Of a DNA stretch of 64,000 nucleotides, positions 33,841 through 45,800 are shown piece after piece. The DNA comes from CAXXOK01 sp001604115. Its GTDB lineage: Bacteria; Bacillota; Clostridia; Christensenellales; Aristaeellaceae. The notes beneath the pieces were generated by a model. That model ran no database searches, was not told where the DNA came from, and worked only from the letters and a program-made list of their open reading frames with translations. Made by a program: the position numbers and the translations under genes. How positions within the stretch are numbered: the stretch's first letter is position 1; every line of letters starts with the position of its first letter. The stretch lies in contig JAYFOV010000005.1 of assembly GCA_034928535.1 (NCBI GenBank), positions 62,001 to 126,000 on the forward strand, given 5' to 3'.

Positions 33841-36800
33841 ATGGCGCGCAGAAGGTATGTCTCGTTTCTTATCCTGTTTGTGATGTTTGTGACCAGCATA
33901 CCCACAGGCGGCTTCGGATTGCCGCCGGTGGCGGCGTCCGGCAGCCTGACCTCCTTTAGCCATGCCGTGGCAGAGGAAACAGCGCCTTCCTTCTCTGCTG
34001 AACCCGAGCCGACCGCCGAGGCCGCAGTACAAGTCACGAATGCTGATACGGCAACGCAACCGCCCATCCAACGGCAGTTAATGCCGTCCGACATGCTGGA
34101 CAGTGGCGAGAGCGCGGTTTTATTGTCCGACACTACGCCTGAGTCAGGCACTGCGGAGCCGACCGCCGAATCTGCCGCCACCCAGCCCAGCGCAACTCCT
34201 TCACCCTTGCCAACTACGACCCTTGCCGAAAGCCCGGTACCCACCCCGGCTCCGACGCCAACTATTGCTACCGTTGAAACGGCCACGCCAACGGTCGTCC
34301 TTACCACCGCGCCTGCTTTCCCCACGGTCGCGACGGCTTCGCCCGTGCCCACAGCGGCGCCCGTCTTATATGGCGAGCCTGATGAATATACGTTCTCCAT
34401 CCAAGCCGATCCAGCCGCCCGCAGCATGGAACTGACAGTTCAATTGGAAAAGCAGGTTGGTGTGGATCAATGGGATGCAGTGCCCAACCCGCTTGCGCCG
34501 GAAGAGATCTACTCCCTGACACTTACCCTGAACAGCAAAGGGTTTGCTTCCGGCGCGCTCTCCTTGGCAGGTTTGCCCGTCCAAGCGTTGTATCGCATGC
34601 GCGTGAGCACATATCAGTTGCCCCCGGCGCTCGTCGGCGCAAGCGTGAACATCACCTTTGAAGATGCCAGCCCGACCGATGTGATCCATGCCACTGTGGC
34701 GGCCGTAGCCTTGCAAAGTGATACGCCCACTGCAACCATCACCCCTGCGCCAACCGCCGAGCCATTGCCGAGCGCCACACCCGTGCCCGTTTTTGCAGAA
34801 GGTGCATCGATCCCTGTGGATGCGGTGTTCTCCTTCATCCCGGAAACCGGGTACGGAGAGCTTGTGTTTGGCTTGCTAATGGATGCAGGCGCCGGGGAGG
34901 TACTTCAGAGCACCCTCACCCTGACTCCAGATGCCGCCGGCAACGCTGCCGGGGCACTCACCTTGGCCGGGCTGCCTACCGAAAGCCGATACCGCGCCGT
35001 ATTGCTCAGCTATGCGGGCACGCCGCTCACCTTTGTCTGGGACGATGCAGCCGCCTGCATGATCGCAGATACGGACGCCCTGCGCTTCACCGCCAACGAT
35101 GGTGTGGGTGCCTTGCATGTGCAGGTCAAGATGCCCGTGCTTCCCTCTCTGCTGCTGGCGGAGCCATTCCAGGTTGAGGCGGCGTCCTATGCCGCGCTGT
35201 CTGGCGCGTCCAGCGCTGATGATCCCTATACCACACCGTTTGAATTTACGCTCAATATGGCGCACAACGGTCTGGACCCCATCGCGTTTCCCATTGCGTT
35301 TACCCTGCATGAGGACTCGGATACCAACGCCCTCCAAGTCACGATCGATGCATATGACAGCTCACTGGCCTCCGTAGCGGGTTCCGTCAGCGGGGACGCC
35401 ATCGCCTTGAGCATCCGCCCTGTCATGACGGATGGCCTCAGCCTGGTCTACCATCTGCAGGTGGATATCGCTACACAGGCTTATACCCTATCAATCTCCT
35501 CCCTTGGCTACCAAACTTCCTCCGCCAACGAAAGCGGCACTTTTGAGGCAGGTCAGGCCAGCGCGGATGTGACCGCTATGGCCTTGGTCAATTTTGTAGC
35601 CAATGTGACCTGGAATGACGGTAAGGCTACCGCCCGCCCCACGCCATCCCTCACGTTGATGGCTGATGGAGCGCCGATCGCTGATGCGCCGACCCCCGTG
35701 TATGCTTCTGCCAATTATAGTCTGGACACCTACACGTACCCAAATCTTCCCAAATATGCAGCAGGGGTCATCATCCCTTACGCCGTAACACAGGCGGACG
35801 TGCCTGGCTATTTGACAGCCCAATCCAGTCCCAACATTGTCAATACCCTGAAAACCTCCCTGACCGCCTATGTGCAATGGCAGGATGCCTCCACAGCAGC
35901 CGAAACGCGGCCAAACAGCACCACGTTCAGCGCACTGCTGACCTTGGCCCAGCATGCGCGCAGAGCCGGCGCACCCATCGTTGCGCTGAGCGGACCCGCC
36001 ATCGCGCTGGATTCAACCGCCAATCCATGGGTACTGCACGTGGCCGACCTGCCCGCCTACGACCCGGATGGCTACCCCTATGATTATATGTTTTCCCAAG
36101 CACACGTAGACGCTGCCAACCAGGGGTATGGCACCTATGTGAACACCGTGCGCAATGTCGGTGTCTATAACGGCCAAATCGCTGCTGGCATTGCCTATCA
36201 GGGCGGTACGCTAATCAACACCATCACGGACAGCATCGGCTTCCGCTTTACCAAGCAGTGGTTGGATGGCAGTGCAGCCACTCGCCCGCAGGTGCGCTTT
36301 TACCTGTACCGCTTTCCCAAGAACACCGGCCTTGGCTACAATACGCTGTCCCCCGTAACAGGTCATGACAATGTGACCCTGACCGCCACAGGGGATACCC
36401 AGGTCGTCGAATACGCCGCCGACGGTACCCTGCCACGCTATGATCTCTATGGCAATGAGTATGTTTATTACCTTCGCGAGACCATGACCAACCAAGGCGA
36501 TTATCAAATCAAAATTCAGAACACGGATCCCTCCGTTAAGGATTTTATCCTCCCCAACGCCGTAGTGACCAATGTGCGTGAGGCAACCATCAGCATCCCG
36601 TACAGCAAATTCTGGCGCGCCAAGGCGGTTCAGTCCATGAACGGCGGCATCGCCGTGGCGCTATCCCGCAAGCTCGTTACCGATGGGGATGAGGCCTGGG
36701 CGGATATCGCCACACAAACGCTCACGGGATTCCGTACCGAGACGATGACGCTCAGCAGCGCTTTTGCCGGCATGGACAAGTATGACCCCAACGGTGTGGC

Positions 36801-39800
36801 CTATGCATACCGGGTGCGGGAGATCGGCGCCACGCTAAACGCTGTGGATGGCATCGTACCGACGGACAATGTGACCGACAATGCCTTCAGCGAAAACGGA
36901 TATGCTTTTCAGGTGCTTCAGCCGACGGATGGCAACAACCTGATCATCAATGCCTTGGTAGGCACCACCAGCCTGCGCGTGATCAAAACCTGGTCGCCAG
37001 CATTGCCGGAGGGCACCGAATCAGGCATAACCATCAAGCTGTTCCAAAACGGTACGGACACCTGGGATGCCGGCAGCGTTACCTACCCATCAGGGGTGAC
37101 CCATAACGGCGGCGTCAGCTACACGCTCACCGGGCAAGGTACGCTGGATGTTCTGTTTGATCATTTGCCCAAGTATGATGCGGACGGACGCGCGTATGCC
37201 TATACCGTGACTGAAACCGCCGTGATCACCCCCAGCGATTATCATCTGAACAACATCAATTATTCGGTGGGCGGCGATGGCATCCAGCGCGCCAACATCT
37301 CCAATGTCAAGGGCGGCGAGGGCTCCAGCCTCGTGTTCCGCATCAACAAGGTCTGGAAGGACGATGGCGATGCCTTGGCTCGGGTCCCGGTCACTTTTGG
37401 CCTGTTTTACGTAGGTGGAGAAACGCCGATGCAGGTAGCCAGCCGCACGCTCTCCGCGGCCGATTCCTGGACGGGTCTGCTAGGTTATACGCCAGGCGCG
37501 GGTGAGTCCGGCGTGGCAAGTGATTATGTGATTCGGGAAATCACAGGCGGCAGCCTGACCGTCAATGCAGACAGTGCCTACCTTACCAGCGGCAGCGGCA
37601 GCGCGCGCACGGCCAGTCAGCGGTACACCGTAAGCACCGTGAAAAGTGGCAATACCTATACCATTACCAACCTGCGTGTGGGGCATGTGGTCATCCAGGT
37701 GAGCAAAACATGGCGCATGACAGCGCTGGCCGATCAGGCTTATGTTGCGACCTTCACCCTTTACCGGGACGGCAGCACCCCGATCGACACCAAAACAGTG
37801 CGCATGGAGGACACAGACCCCATTCTGTTTGGGCAAGCCCCCCAACTGGATAAATATGACGCCGAAGGGGTGATCATCCCCTACAGCGTGCGGGAAACCA
37901 GCTTGACCAGCCTCAGCGGCGATACGCTTTACTTCTCCGGCGGTGCGGTGACTGTCGCACCGGATGAATATGTGCTGTCCTCCGCGCAGTCAGGCGTGTA
38001 TCAAGTCGGCGCAACTCCGGATGATCCCGACACCATGGCCTATACCTTCCGCAACACGCTTTCGGGCGCTGGCACGTTGGGCATTAACGTCGTTTGGCGT
38101 GACGATGGCAGCGGCGAACCTCGCCGGCCAGACATCCGTGTTTCGCTGTACCGCTCGATCACTGATGCGCAAGGCGCATCGGAGCTGCTTGCCACATTGC
38201 GCCTGTGGGATACGGACATTTCCGGCAATGATTTTTACTGGACATGCAATTTCGGCAACTATCCCCGCTTCGATGATGCCGGCAATCGCTATGACTACTA
38301 TGTCAAGCCCTTCACGCTGCAAAGCTCTCAATACCGAGTTTCCTACTTTAGCTCGGCCGAAGGCGTGACCGCCCAGCCGGACGCCTCCGCCACTGATACC
38401 CAGGGCACTTTCCCCATCCAAGCAGGAGAATCCTCCGCGGTGGATTTCGCTTACGCCAATTTTGACAACGCCCTGACCGGCACCATCATCCTCACATTAT
38501 CGGACATGCTGGATGTACAGCGCACCAAAGTATGGGAAAACCTGCCCGGATGGTTCAAGCAGACGTACTTGCCCACGGTACGTTTCCAGCTGTTCCGTTC
38601 GTTGGCGCCCATCACGGAAGCTACCGTTGGCGAAGCTGTACAAAAAGACGGCGCGGACTGGGTGGAATCGTTGGTCAATCACACCACAGCCAGGTTCGAG
38701 GGTGCACCCGTCTATAACGAGTATGGCCAGCGATATTTCTATTACGTCATGGAGCGGGATACATCCGGCGCGCCTTTTGATGTGGATTGGTATGCCACCG
38801 TGAACGACCCCTCCAGCGGCACGGTCACCAATACTTACCGGGATAGCGGCCCCGCTGTCGCCATCCAAATCACCAAGGAGTGGTTGTACCCGGCGGAAAC
38901 CTTGACCGAGGGGCAGCTAAACTACCCCGCCGCATGGTTTGAACTGCACCGGTATTGGCAAAGCAGCGATGGTTTGGACGTGCAGGATGTGCTGCTGAAT
39001 ACGGTCAAAATACCCTCCGGTTCCATCGCCAGCCTTACGGTCAGCGGCATGCCCTCTCTGCTGGTCACCCAGGACAGTGCCGGCAAAACGTTGCTGCGCT
39101 ATGCCCCCGATGGCACCGAGTATCTTTATTATGTGACGGAAAAACCAATTACAGGGTACCAAACCGATCCTGCTTCCCTGCGCATGGATGTGACCACCTG
39201 GAACCCAGAGCATACTCAAGGCGAAGTCACCTTCCAAAACACCTACACGCCTGGGATGAAAGCTGCGCCCATCATCGCCACCAAATACTGGAACGATGCA
39301 GGCAACCTCTACCGAACACGCCCTGTTTTTGATACAGATGCCATGCCGATCAGCTTTGCACTTTGGCGCAAACCTGCCGGGGGCGAGGGTGCGCCTGTGC
39401 CCGCCTCCCTGATTGCCGCCCACGTTTGGACGGAAGGTTCCGATTCCCACAGCAACGAGTGGTACTGCACTTTCACCGGCACATTCCCCACCTACTCCTC
39501 TCTGGGCGAGGCCTATACCTACTATGTGGTGGAGACCCTCGACGCGGCATATGTCCCAAGCTACAAGCCGGATCGTGCCACGGAGAATACGCTGTTCCTG
39601 AAAAACAACCTGGTCACCCTCAATGTGAACCTGACCAAGTCCTGGCGGGATAATAACGGCACGCTTCTGGATCAGGCGGCGCTGGACTCCTTGCGCGACC
39701 TGGGCACTATGCCGGATGCGGCGCTGTTCACGGTGAGCCAGACCGACGACCTGACCCCGGCATGGACACAGACGCTGGAGCCCTTCAGCAAGCGCGTGAC

Positions 39801-42800
39801 ATGGCAAGATCTGCTCGCAAACGCCCTCAACGGGCGCTATCTGGTCATGATTACCGGCGTGCCCAAGTACGTGCCCGGTACGGACACCCCCTACCAGTAC
39901 CAAGTCACAGAAACCGGTCTGGAATATGGCGGCATTACCAAGCCGCCCCTCGAATATGGCTTTGCCGTTTCAAGCGAAAACCCGGCATCTAACACTACCG
40001 CCATTGAAAACCGCATCGAAGTGCGCAAGCTCTATTTTGCCAAGGATTGGCTGGATGATAATAACCGCGACGGAGCACGCCCCGCCAACATCCAACTGAT
40101 CGTACAGTCCAGCGCCGGCAAAGTGACAGATGTCACTTTGAGCCCCAGCACCACCAGCAGCGACCCCCACACAGATCCTTCTCTTTTCCCGGAACGTGTG
40201 GCCAAAGCCAACCGTTGGCGTTCCGAGATTACCGTACCGGTGAGCGGTACCTATACAGTCACCGAGGTTACCCCCGCGCCCTCCAGCGGATACCTAGAGG
40301 CATCCGGCAGCCCCTGCATCCTGCAAAACGAATCCTCCATCACCGATTTTTGGGGCTTCAGCAATGAGCGGGCGCTGGATCGCATCGCAGTATCGGCAGA
40401 CAAGATTTGGGTTGGTGATGAAACCTATGCCGCCATCACGCGTCCCGCCAGCGTGACATTCCAGCTCCTGGCGCGCGTGCAGGGCGAGGAAGATTGGATC
40501 AACCTGGCAGACGCCGCCTCTGTCAGCGACCCTGAATTGCCCACCGGGACACAGGCGGCAGTGACCCTGACCCCAATCGGGGATGACTGGCACAGCACGG
40601 ACGCCATCTGGCAATCCTGGCGTGCGCTCCCCGCCCATGCCTACAAGGCAACCTCCGGCGCCACCACCATGCCCATGGAGTATAGCGTGATGGAAGTGCC
40701 TGAAAACGGCTATGCCACCGCTTACACCCCTGCACTGGTCGCGGGCGATACCGCAGCGGCCGCTCCAGCTGCCAACACCATTGTGTGCTCCAATACGCTA
40801 ATCACCATCAGCCTGCAAGGCACCAAACATTGGGTGGATGAGAACAACAAACATGGCCGCAGACCGGAAGCCATCACCCTGACTGTTTACGCCGATGGTG
40901 TGGCGCTCGACCCGCAACCTATCCCTGTGTGGGGTAATACCGGTACTTCGGATTGGTCCTACACCTTCACCGACCTTCCGCGCTACCGCAAGGGTACGCT
41001 TACCCATGTCAATTATACAGTAGCGGAATCCATCCCCGCCGATTACCTTGCGGATGCCTCGTTGGTTTCCGGCACACGCAATGCCACCACAGGCAATGTC
41101 ACAGCGGCGGATTTTACCAACCGTCTTGCCACCATCACCATCGCAGGCACCAAAACCTGGCTGGATGCTACCGACCGCTACCGCATGCGGCCCAGCGACA
41201 TCACCTTAACCGTCAAGAACGGATCCAGCACGCTGAGCCCGCAACCAACGGTTGCCTGGACCAAGCCAAATGGCTCCAATCAGTGGACATACAGCTTTAG
41301 CGGTGTGCCGCGCTATGAAAAGGGCACCACCACACCCATCAACTATACCGTGACCGAAACACCCACAGGCGGGTATGCGCTCACCACCGATGCAACCGTA
41401 GGCGGCACGGTGGATGCCGCCACTGGGAATGTTTCCGCCGCGAATTTTACCAATGAGCTGATCACCATTTCCCTGTCCGGCAGCAAGGTGTGGAGCGATT
41501 ATAACGATTATTATGCCATGCGCCCCACATCCCTCACGCTGTCCGTCAAGGAAAACGGCACCGCACTCAACCCCCAGCCCACCCTCGTCTGGGATAAAAC
41601 AGCCAACCCATGGGTCTATAGCGCAACCGGCCTGCCCAAATACCGCAAGGGAAGCAGTACCCCTGCAACCTACAGCGTGACAGAATCCGCTGTGGCCGGC
41701 TACACCACAACACCTTCGGCAACCATCAGCGCAACGCTGGACGGCTCGGGCAACGCTCTGGTGGCTGCCTTTACCAACACGCTGCGCACCGTGACTCTGC
41801 AGGGCAGCAAAACCTGGTCGGATCAGAACAATCTCTATCACCGCCGCCCTGAGGCCCTCACGCTCACCTTGCGGGCGGATGGCGCGCCCATCATTCCTCT
41901 GACCGCTGTAGTATGGAACCAGACTGCCAATCCCTGGACGTACAGCTTCACAGGGTTGCCCCGTTACCGCAAAGGCACCGGCACCCCCATTGTCTATAGC
42001 GTGCTGGAAACCGCCGCAGCGGGCTACAACGCCGCCAGTCTTACTGCCACAGGCACGGTGAACGGCACTACTGGCAATGTGAGTGCCGTGAACCTGACCA
42101 ATACCCTGGCTACGGTATCAGTATCCGGCCAAAAAACTTGGGTGGATCAGCACAACCGCTATGGCACCCGTCCGGCAAGCATCACCTTGCGCCTACTGGC
42201 GGATGGCTTGGCACTGGATCCGCAGCCCACCCCAGTGTGGGATTTGGAGAGCACGCCCGATGTGTGGACATACACCTTTGCCGCGGTGCCCAAATACCGC
42301 ACGGATAACGTGACACCCATCGTCTACACCGTGGAGGAAACACCTTCCGCCACCTATTCCGCAGCGGATAGCACTCCTGCTTCCGGCTCAGTGGATGCCG
42401 GCGGCAATGTGACGGGCGCCAACTTCACAAATACCCTCCAAACCATATCCCTCCAAGGCAGCAAAACCTGGGTGGATCAGCGCAATTACCATCATTACCG
42501 CCCCGCAGACATTACCCTGACTGTGCTCGCGGACGGTGTGCCCATGGCCACAGCGCCGGAGATTCTCTGGAGCAAGCCCGCAGGTTTCGATGTATGGACA
42601 TACAGCATCCCCGGCCTTCCCCGCTATCAAAAGGGTGTGGAAACCCCCATTACCTACACGGTTCGGGAATCCGCCGTGCCCGGCTACCTGCCGGACACCG
42701 CCACCGACAGTACCGGAACCGTAGATGCCACCACCGGCAACGTGGCCGCTGCAAACTTTACCAACACCTTGCCCACAGTGACCCTGAACGGCATCAAGCG

Positions 42801-45800
42801 CTGGGCGGATTATCACGATTATTACGCTACGCGCCCTGACAGCGTTACGCTCACGGTGCTGGCCAATGGCGCCGCACTCGCGGTGCAGCCTGCCATCCAG
42901 TGGAACAAAACAGGAGATGCCTGGTCATATGCCATTGACGGTTTGCCCAAGTTTTTAAAAGGCAGCTACGACCCCGCCGTCTACACCGTTGCGGAAACTG
43001 TTCCCCTGGGCTATGTGCTGGCCGATGCTGCCCCGGTGACTGGGTCGGTAGATTCCGAAGGCAACATCACACAGGCCGACTTTCAAAACCATTTGCAGAC
43101 CATTGACCTGAGCGGCCAGAAAACGTGGATCGATCAGAGCGATACCTTCGGCCGGAGGCCGGAAACCCTGCAACTGACTCTGCTGGCCAATGGTGAACCT
43201 CTCGTCCCGGAAGGTGCCATTTCCTGGAGCCAGTCTGGCGATGTGTGGCAGTACAGTATCCAGAATTTGCCCCGTTACCGTGCAGGCACGGACGCCGCCA
43301 TCGTCTACCAAGTGCAGGAAGGCCCCGTGGCAGGCTACAGCGCCGCCAGCACCACAGCTACGGGTGAAGTGGACAGCACCACAGGTTATGTGAGCGCCGC
43401 GGATTTTGAAAATTCGCTGTCGGTCATCAATTTCACCGGCACTAAGACGTGGGTGGATCAGGATGATGCTTACCACACCCGCCCAGCGCAAATCGACCTG
43501 CAACTGTATGCGGATAACGCCCTGCTCAACCCGCAGCCTGAGCCTGTATGGCAACCCACGGCGGATGCCAATGTGTGGGCGTTTACCTACAGCGCGCTTC
43601 CCCGTTACCGCACCGACGGCATTACACCCATTGTGTACTACATTGCCGAAGCTGTGCCCACCGGCTACCTCGCCGATGCCGCCACAGCCTATGGCACTGT
43701 GGGCGCCGATGGCCATGTGGTGGATGCTGCGCTCACCAACCGGCTGGCTACCATCTCCGTGCAAGGGGAAAAGGTTTGGGTGGATGATAGCGACCGTTAT
43801 GGCATGCGTCCCGCCAATCTTAACTTGGCGGTACTGGCGGACGGTGCCGTCATGGCGGATCAGCCCACGGTGCAGTGGAGCCGGGCAGGGAATGTTTGGT
43901 CGTTCCAGATCGTTGGGCTGCCCCGCTACAACGCCAGCACCGGGGAGCCGACTTCTTATACCTTCCAGGAAATGATCCCGGACGGGTATCAGGCCAGCGA
44001 CGCGGGAGCAATCAGCGGTACGCAGGATATCGCCACTGGCGATCTGCGTGATATCCGCTTTACCAACACACTGCAAACCATCACTCTGCAGGGACACAAA
44101 TACTGGATGGATCAGGGGGATCGCTACCGCCTGCGTCCATCGGAACTGACCCTGACTGTGCTGGCTAATGATGAACCCATGAATCCCCAGCCGGAAGTCC
44201 TGTGGGACAAATCCGTCTCCCCATGGACGTACACCATCCAAGGCTTACCCCGCTACAACAAAGGTTCCGCCACCCCCACTGTTTATCTGGTCAGCGAGAC
44301 GCCTGTTGCAGGGTATGTGCCCACCGTAGGCGAGAGCTTAGGTACCGTGACCGATTCCGGCGATATTACCGATGCAGATTTGACCAACACTTTATATGCC
44401 ATCACGCTCAGCGGGCATGTTTTCTGGGTTGATCAGTCCAATCTGTACCGCACCCGGCCTGAAACGGTTTCTCTTACGGTCATGGCGGATGGGGCTCCCA
44501 TGTCGCCACAGCCCGATATCCAGTGGAACCACACCGGCGATGCATGGTCCTATGCAGTGCCCAACCTGCCGCGCTACCAACTGGGCAGCGTGATCCCGGT
44601 AACCTACAGCGTGCTGGAAACCGCCGTGCCTGGCTATACGCCGCTTGGGGATACGAGCGTTGTTGGCGTGCCCGGTACAGATCATAACATCACTGATGTC
44701 GATTTTACCCATACCCTGGTCACAGTGGCGCTGGAAGGGCTCAAGAACTGGGATGATTACAGCAATCGCTACAACTTGCGTCCTGACCACCTGACCCTGA
44801 CGGTGCTGGCCGATGGCGTGGCGTTGACTCCGCAGCCAACCGCAGTATGGGATATGCCTTTGGGCGCAGATCGCTGGACCTTTCAGTTCAGTGGCTTACC
44901 ACGCTACCAGGTTGGCACCAACACACCTGTGCTGTATACCCTTCGGGAAAGCCCGGTCAGCGGTTACCAGCCTACTGCGGATCAGTCCGGTACGGTGGAT
45001 GCCGCCACAGGCGATATCACCGCGATCACCTTGGATAACCGGCTGACGATTGCCTTGGAGATTGACAACATGACCACCAATCTGGTCACATCCCAAACCA
45101 ATGCCGGAGGCTTTGTGGCTCTGGGCAACGCTTCCCCGACGATGCGTGACCGCGATCCCTATCAACAGCGCGCAGCCACCGTAACATGGATGCCGGAAAA
45201 CAACTGGCGTGTCACGGAACAGTTCACCGTTGCCTTCCTGCCGCATGGTGCAGACAGCGCGCGCGGCTGGCAATCCGTGACCGTGCATTACGGTAACATC
45301 GATGCCTTGCGTGCGATTCCCGCCTTTTCCAACGCGACACTCACGCAGGCTTCCGGCGTATATTGCCTAACCCTGAGCGACACGCCCGAGTCGCTGCCTT
45401 GCCTGACCCGTGTGCTGGTGACCTTCACCCCGACGCTGGCAGTCGAAAACCTGACTGATAACCATGCAGGCGGACTGGTTTTCATCCACAGCCCCAATGC
45501 GGTCATCGATGGGCGTTATGTGGCTACCATTGCCTATGCGCAAACACAGGATGGTTATCAGGTGGATATGAACCAATTGCAGCTCTACGTACCAGCTCAA
45601 TCGCTGGATGCTGCGGCACTTGTCCAGTCCCCCATCTGGGCATCATGGCTGGCCGCCGCACAGGCCGATTCCGTGACGCCTGCGACGGCCAAAATCATGC
45701 CGGATCAAGCAGGGCGCTTTGCTACATCGCTCACGGCGGATGTTGGCGGTGTCACGACTTCCGTACCCATAACAGGCGTAGTTCGTGTACTGGATTTGGA

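Noticed and set aside
42955..44241. A 428-codon open frame on the minus strand inside the surface-protein gene
   Set aside because: It reflects the repetitive codons of the CnaB array and has no known fold or ribosome site.
40801..45057. CRISPR-like repeat array
   Set aside because: The period is about 327 bp and in frame, and codes for protein domains; there are no short repeats with unique spacers anywhere in the window.
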